64,000 bases of DNA from Candidatus Nanopelagicales bacterium (lineage in GTDB: Bacteria; Actinomycetota; Actinomycetes; S36-B12; GCA-2699445): contig JBAOHO010000010.1 in assembly GCA_037045355.1 (NCBI GenBank), positions 114,861 through 178,860 on the forward strand, read 5' to 3'. Shown here one piece after another: positions 61,752-64,000 of this stretch (position 1 is the first letter of the stretch; each line of letters starts with the position of its first letter). The translations under genes were made by a program, and so were the position numbers. The notes under the pieces are model-generated. The model had not been told where the DNA came from. It did no database searches and worked only from the letters and a program-made list of their open reading frames with translations.

Positions 61752-63203
61752 TCAGATGTGGACGGCGCGCCCATAGGCGGCTAGTACGGATTTCGTGCAG
61801 CGCCTCGCTGACAGCGTGGGATGCGGCGAAGATCGGTCTGCATCAGTTCCGCCTCGGTCGTCTCCAGCGCCTTGCCGACGACATAAGCCCTGGATCAGTC
61901 TCGGTGACTTCGGCGCCGACCATGTGCGCGCCCAGCAGTTCGCCGGTCTTGCGCGTCGAACACCGTCTTGACGAAGCCCTCCGGCTCGCCCAGCGCGATG
62001 GCCTTGCCGTTGCCGATGAAGGGGAACTTGCCGACCTTGCACGTCGTAGCCCGCCTCCTTGCGCCTTCGCCTCGGTCAGGCCGACCGCTGGCGACCTGCG
62101 GATGGCAATAGGTGCAGCCCGGGAATGTTGCGCCGGTCGAGCGGATGCGGATGGACGTCGCGTTGCCGAGCTCCGCGCGATGGCCTCCGCCGCGATCACG
62201 CCCTCGTGGCTCGCCTTGTGCGCCAGCCAGGGCGCCGGCGGTGACAGTCGCCGATCGCCCAGACGCCCGGCACGTTGGTGCGGCCATGAGTCGTCGATCT
62301 TGATGTGGACACTTGCGTCGGGCTCGACGCCGAGTGTCCTCCAGCCCGATGTTCTCGATGTTGGCGACGATGCCGACCGCGACGATGACGTGGCTGAACT
62401 CGTCGGTCTCGCTGACCTTGCCGTCCTTGCCCTTGATCGTCGCCGTGACGCCCTTGTCGCCGCGGCTCGATCGTCTGCCGACCTTGGCCGCCGGTCATGA
62501 TCTTCATGCCCTGCTTCTTGAGCGCCTTTTCGAGGAAGGCGGAGACCTCGGCGTCCTCGACCGGCACGATCGCGGTCCAGCATCTCGACCACGGTCACCT
62601 CGGCGCCGAGATCGTTGTAGAAGCTGGCGAACTCGATGCCGATCGCGCCCGAGCCGATGACCAGCAGCTTGCGTCGGCATCTCGGTCGGCGTCATCGCGT
62701 GGCGATAGGTCCAGATGCGCTTGCCGTCGGCCTTGCCAGCTCGGGCAGGTCGCGCGCGCGGGCGCCGGTGGCGATGATGATGTGCTTGGCCTCGAGCGTC
62801 GGTCGCTCTTGCCGTCCTCTCCGGTGACCGCGAGCTTGCCCGTGCGCGGCGAGCTTGCCCGTGCCCATGTACGACGGTCGATCTTGTTCTTCTTCATCAG
62901 GCCGGTGACGCCCTTGTTGAGCTGCGTCGGCCACGCCGCGCGAGCGCTTGACGATCGGCGTCGAGATCGACGCCGATGTTGTCGGCCGACAGCCCATAGT
63001 CCTTGGCGTGCTTCATGTGGTGGAACACTTCGGCCGAGCGCAGCAGCGCCTTGGTGGGGATGCAGCCCCAGTTGAGGCAGATGCCGCCCAGATGCTCGCG
63101 CTCGACGATCGCGGTCTTCAGGCCCAAGCTGCGCGGCGCGGATCGCCGCGACATAGCCGCCGGGGCCGGAACCGAGGACGATGACGTCGTATTGATCGGA
63201 CAC
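61752..63203 (-). CDS. lpd: Dihydrolipoyl dehydrogenase, E3 (many frameshifts)
   Basis: FAD disulphide reductase that reoxidises lipoamide for 2-oxoacid dehydrogenase complexes. GTG 63203 with GGAGAG upstream opens MSDQYDVIVLGSGPGGYVAAIRAAQLG. The redox pair is in GGICLNWGCIPTKALLRSAEVF, and the end reads HPTLSEALHE-like then LAAYGRAVHI. Between these the frame changes at least eight times. Repaired it would be about 465 aa, normal. It follows the thioesterase and PDH E2 genes on the same strand, a layout I associate with Sphingomonadales. Confidence 0.85.
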
Positions 63204-63208
63204 TGGTA

Positions 63209-63602
63209 TTAACTCTCCTGCTTGACCGGGCGCTGAGCGCTGCCCTGGCTTCGTCGCATGCGCGACGAAGGTGAAGCATCGCCTCCGTCACCTTGAACCG
63301 GCCTTCCGTCCTCGCGGCGATGCGGCGCCAGGCTTCGATCGCGATCGTCATCGAGGTGCGCCCTACCCGTTCCAGCCGGCCGATAGACCGAAACTTCGTC
63401 GCCCACCTTGACCGGCAGGTGAAACTGCATCGCCGTCCATCGCCACCGTCACCGCGCGGCCCCGCGCCTCGCGCGCCGCGACCAGTCCCGGCGCCCATGT
63501 CCATCAGGCTCATCAGCCAGCCGCCGAAGATGTCGCCATCGGCATTGGCGTCCGCCGGCATGGCGGTGACGCGGATCACCGGTTCGCCGTCGGGGCGCGC
63601 AT
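63209..63602 (-). CDS. Acyl-CoA thioesterase, YciA-like hotdog (frameshifted)
   Basis: A hotdog thioesterase of about 130 aa. RVTAMPADANADGDIFGGWLMSLMD is the YciA/acyl-CoA hydrolase signature, followed in another frame by MQFHLPVKVGDEVSVY and then VGRTSMTIAIEAWRRIA. It ends SAQRPVKQES at 63209, 5 nt before the lpd start. At least three indels. Its place between PDH E2 and lpd suggests co-transcription. It hydrolyses acyl-CoA esters of uncertain length. Confidence 0.75.
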
Positions 63603-63603
63603 G

Positions 63604-64000
63604 TCAGGCCACCATCGCCCAGCGGGCTTTTCGACATAGTCGCTGGAACGCGGCCATCAGCCGCGCGCCGTCCGCGCCGTCGATGGCGCGGTGATCGAAG
63701 CTGCCGGTCGCGCTCATCACCGTGGCGACGCCCAGCGTGCCGTCGTCCATCACCCAGGGGCGCTTCTCGCCCGCGCCGATGGCAAGGATGGTCGACTGCG
63801 GCGGGTTGATCACGGCGGTGAACTGCTTGATTCCCATCATGCCCATGTTGGAGATGCTGGCGGTGCCGCCGACGTATTCGTGGGTCTTGAGCTTGCCTTC
63901 CTTGGCGCGGGTCGCATGTTGTTCATGGCTTGCGCGATCGAGGTGAGGGTGCGGCCGTTGGCGTCCTGGATGATCGGCGTGATGAGGCCGCCCGGACTGA
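63604..64000 (-). CDS. 2-oxoacid dehydrogenase E2 acyltransferase (pyruvate dehydrogenase type), C-terminal part
   Basis: The catalytic-domain end of a lipoyl acetyltransferase. MGIKQFTAVINPPQSTILAIG and FDHRAIDGADGARLMAAF are unmistakable; the latter holds the active-site His and Asp (DHRxxDG). Upstream at the window edge, in another frame, SGGLITPIIQDANGRTL can be read, so there are indels here as well. The N-terminal lipoyl domains are outside the window. The short tail after QRL is also shifted. It is followed by the thioesterase and lpd. Confidence 0.85.
   Translation of the reverse strand, partial: QSGRPHHADHPGRQRPHPHLDRASHEQHATRAKEGKLKTHEYVGGTASISNMGMMGIKQFTAVINPPQSTILAIGAGEKRPWVMDDGTLGVATVMSATGSFDHRAIDGADGARLMAAFQRLCRKARWAMVA

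Noticed and set aside
57400..64000. Horizontal transfer of an alphaproteobacterial block
   Set aside because: Dense indels in essential genes such as lpd and PDH E2, and a seam inside a gene, fit misassembly better than transfer.

Overview
Positions 1 to about 57,410 read as one high-GC actinobacterial chromosome. The order tRNA-Pro, tig, clpP1, clpP2, clpX is the classic actinobacterial Clp locus. GTG starts and 1-8 nt stop/start overlaps are frequent, and a truncated haemoglobin, DUF3159, F420-type reductase and NDH-2 fit the same origin. I cannot name the genus. From about 57,420 to the end the content changes abruptly to genes that look alphaproteobacterial, probably Sphingomonadales (acyl-CoA dehydrogenase, SDR, AMP-ligase, zinc-free alcohol dehydrogenase, then lpd, thioesterase and PDH E2). 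Nearly every gene there is split by one-base indels. The simplest reading is a chimeric contig whose tail is poorly polished sequence from a second organism.

Layout: 1-3,650 holds the Clp protease and trigger factor. 3,757-3,992 holds tRNA-Pro and tRNA-Gly. 4,066-4,577 is a RelE/Phd toxin-antitoxin pair with a palindromic operator. 4,592-10,650 holds a lipoprotein, DUF3159, a patatin, a frameshifted PepN and an F420/NADP-type reductase. 10,753-14,581 is a minus-strand overlapping chain (LapA-domain protein, amidase, MalQ). 14,865-23,731 holds a prolyl oligopeptidase, MscS, an SDR-DUF2867 protein, a GAF/GGDEF protein, a haemoglobin, a thioesterase and EttA. 23,890-27,598 is a cobalamin riboswitch followed by a complete ECF transporter (T, fused A-A, S).

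27,671-48,278 is an accessory stretch rich in secreted proteins: FG-GAP, YVTN and Fn3 proteins, a beta-lactamase-like pseudoenzyme, a PIG-L lipoprotein and a jelly-roll prepilin. It also carries a DHA2 exporter, tRNA-Arg beside a MerB-like lyase, a ClC channel, NDH-2 and an M20 amidohydrolase. 48,457-51,486 holds a PilB/GspE ATPase and a TDT-family exporter. 52,256-57,410 is a probable sugar or polyol acid catabolic locus: an MFS transporter divergent from a translationally coupled TPP enzyme, aldehyde dehydrogenase and IlvD/Edd dehydratase. The dehydratase is cut off by the seam.

How genes work together: ClpP1/ClpP2 with ClpX form the protease and trigger factor folds nascent chains. The riboswitch should shut the ECF transporter down when cobalamin is plentiful. 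The 53.7-57.4 kb operon with its transporter probably imports and oxidises a sugar-derived compound. PilB and the prepilin belong to a type IV pilus or pseudopilus system whose other parts lie outside the window. Indels also occur sparsely in the actinobacterial part (pepN, amidase, the 33.8 kb secreted gene), so frameshifts there may be sequence errors too.
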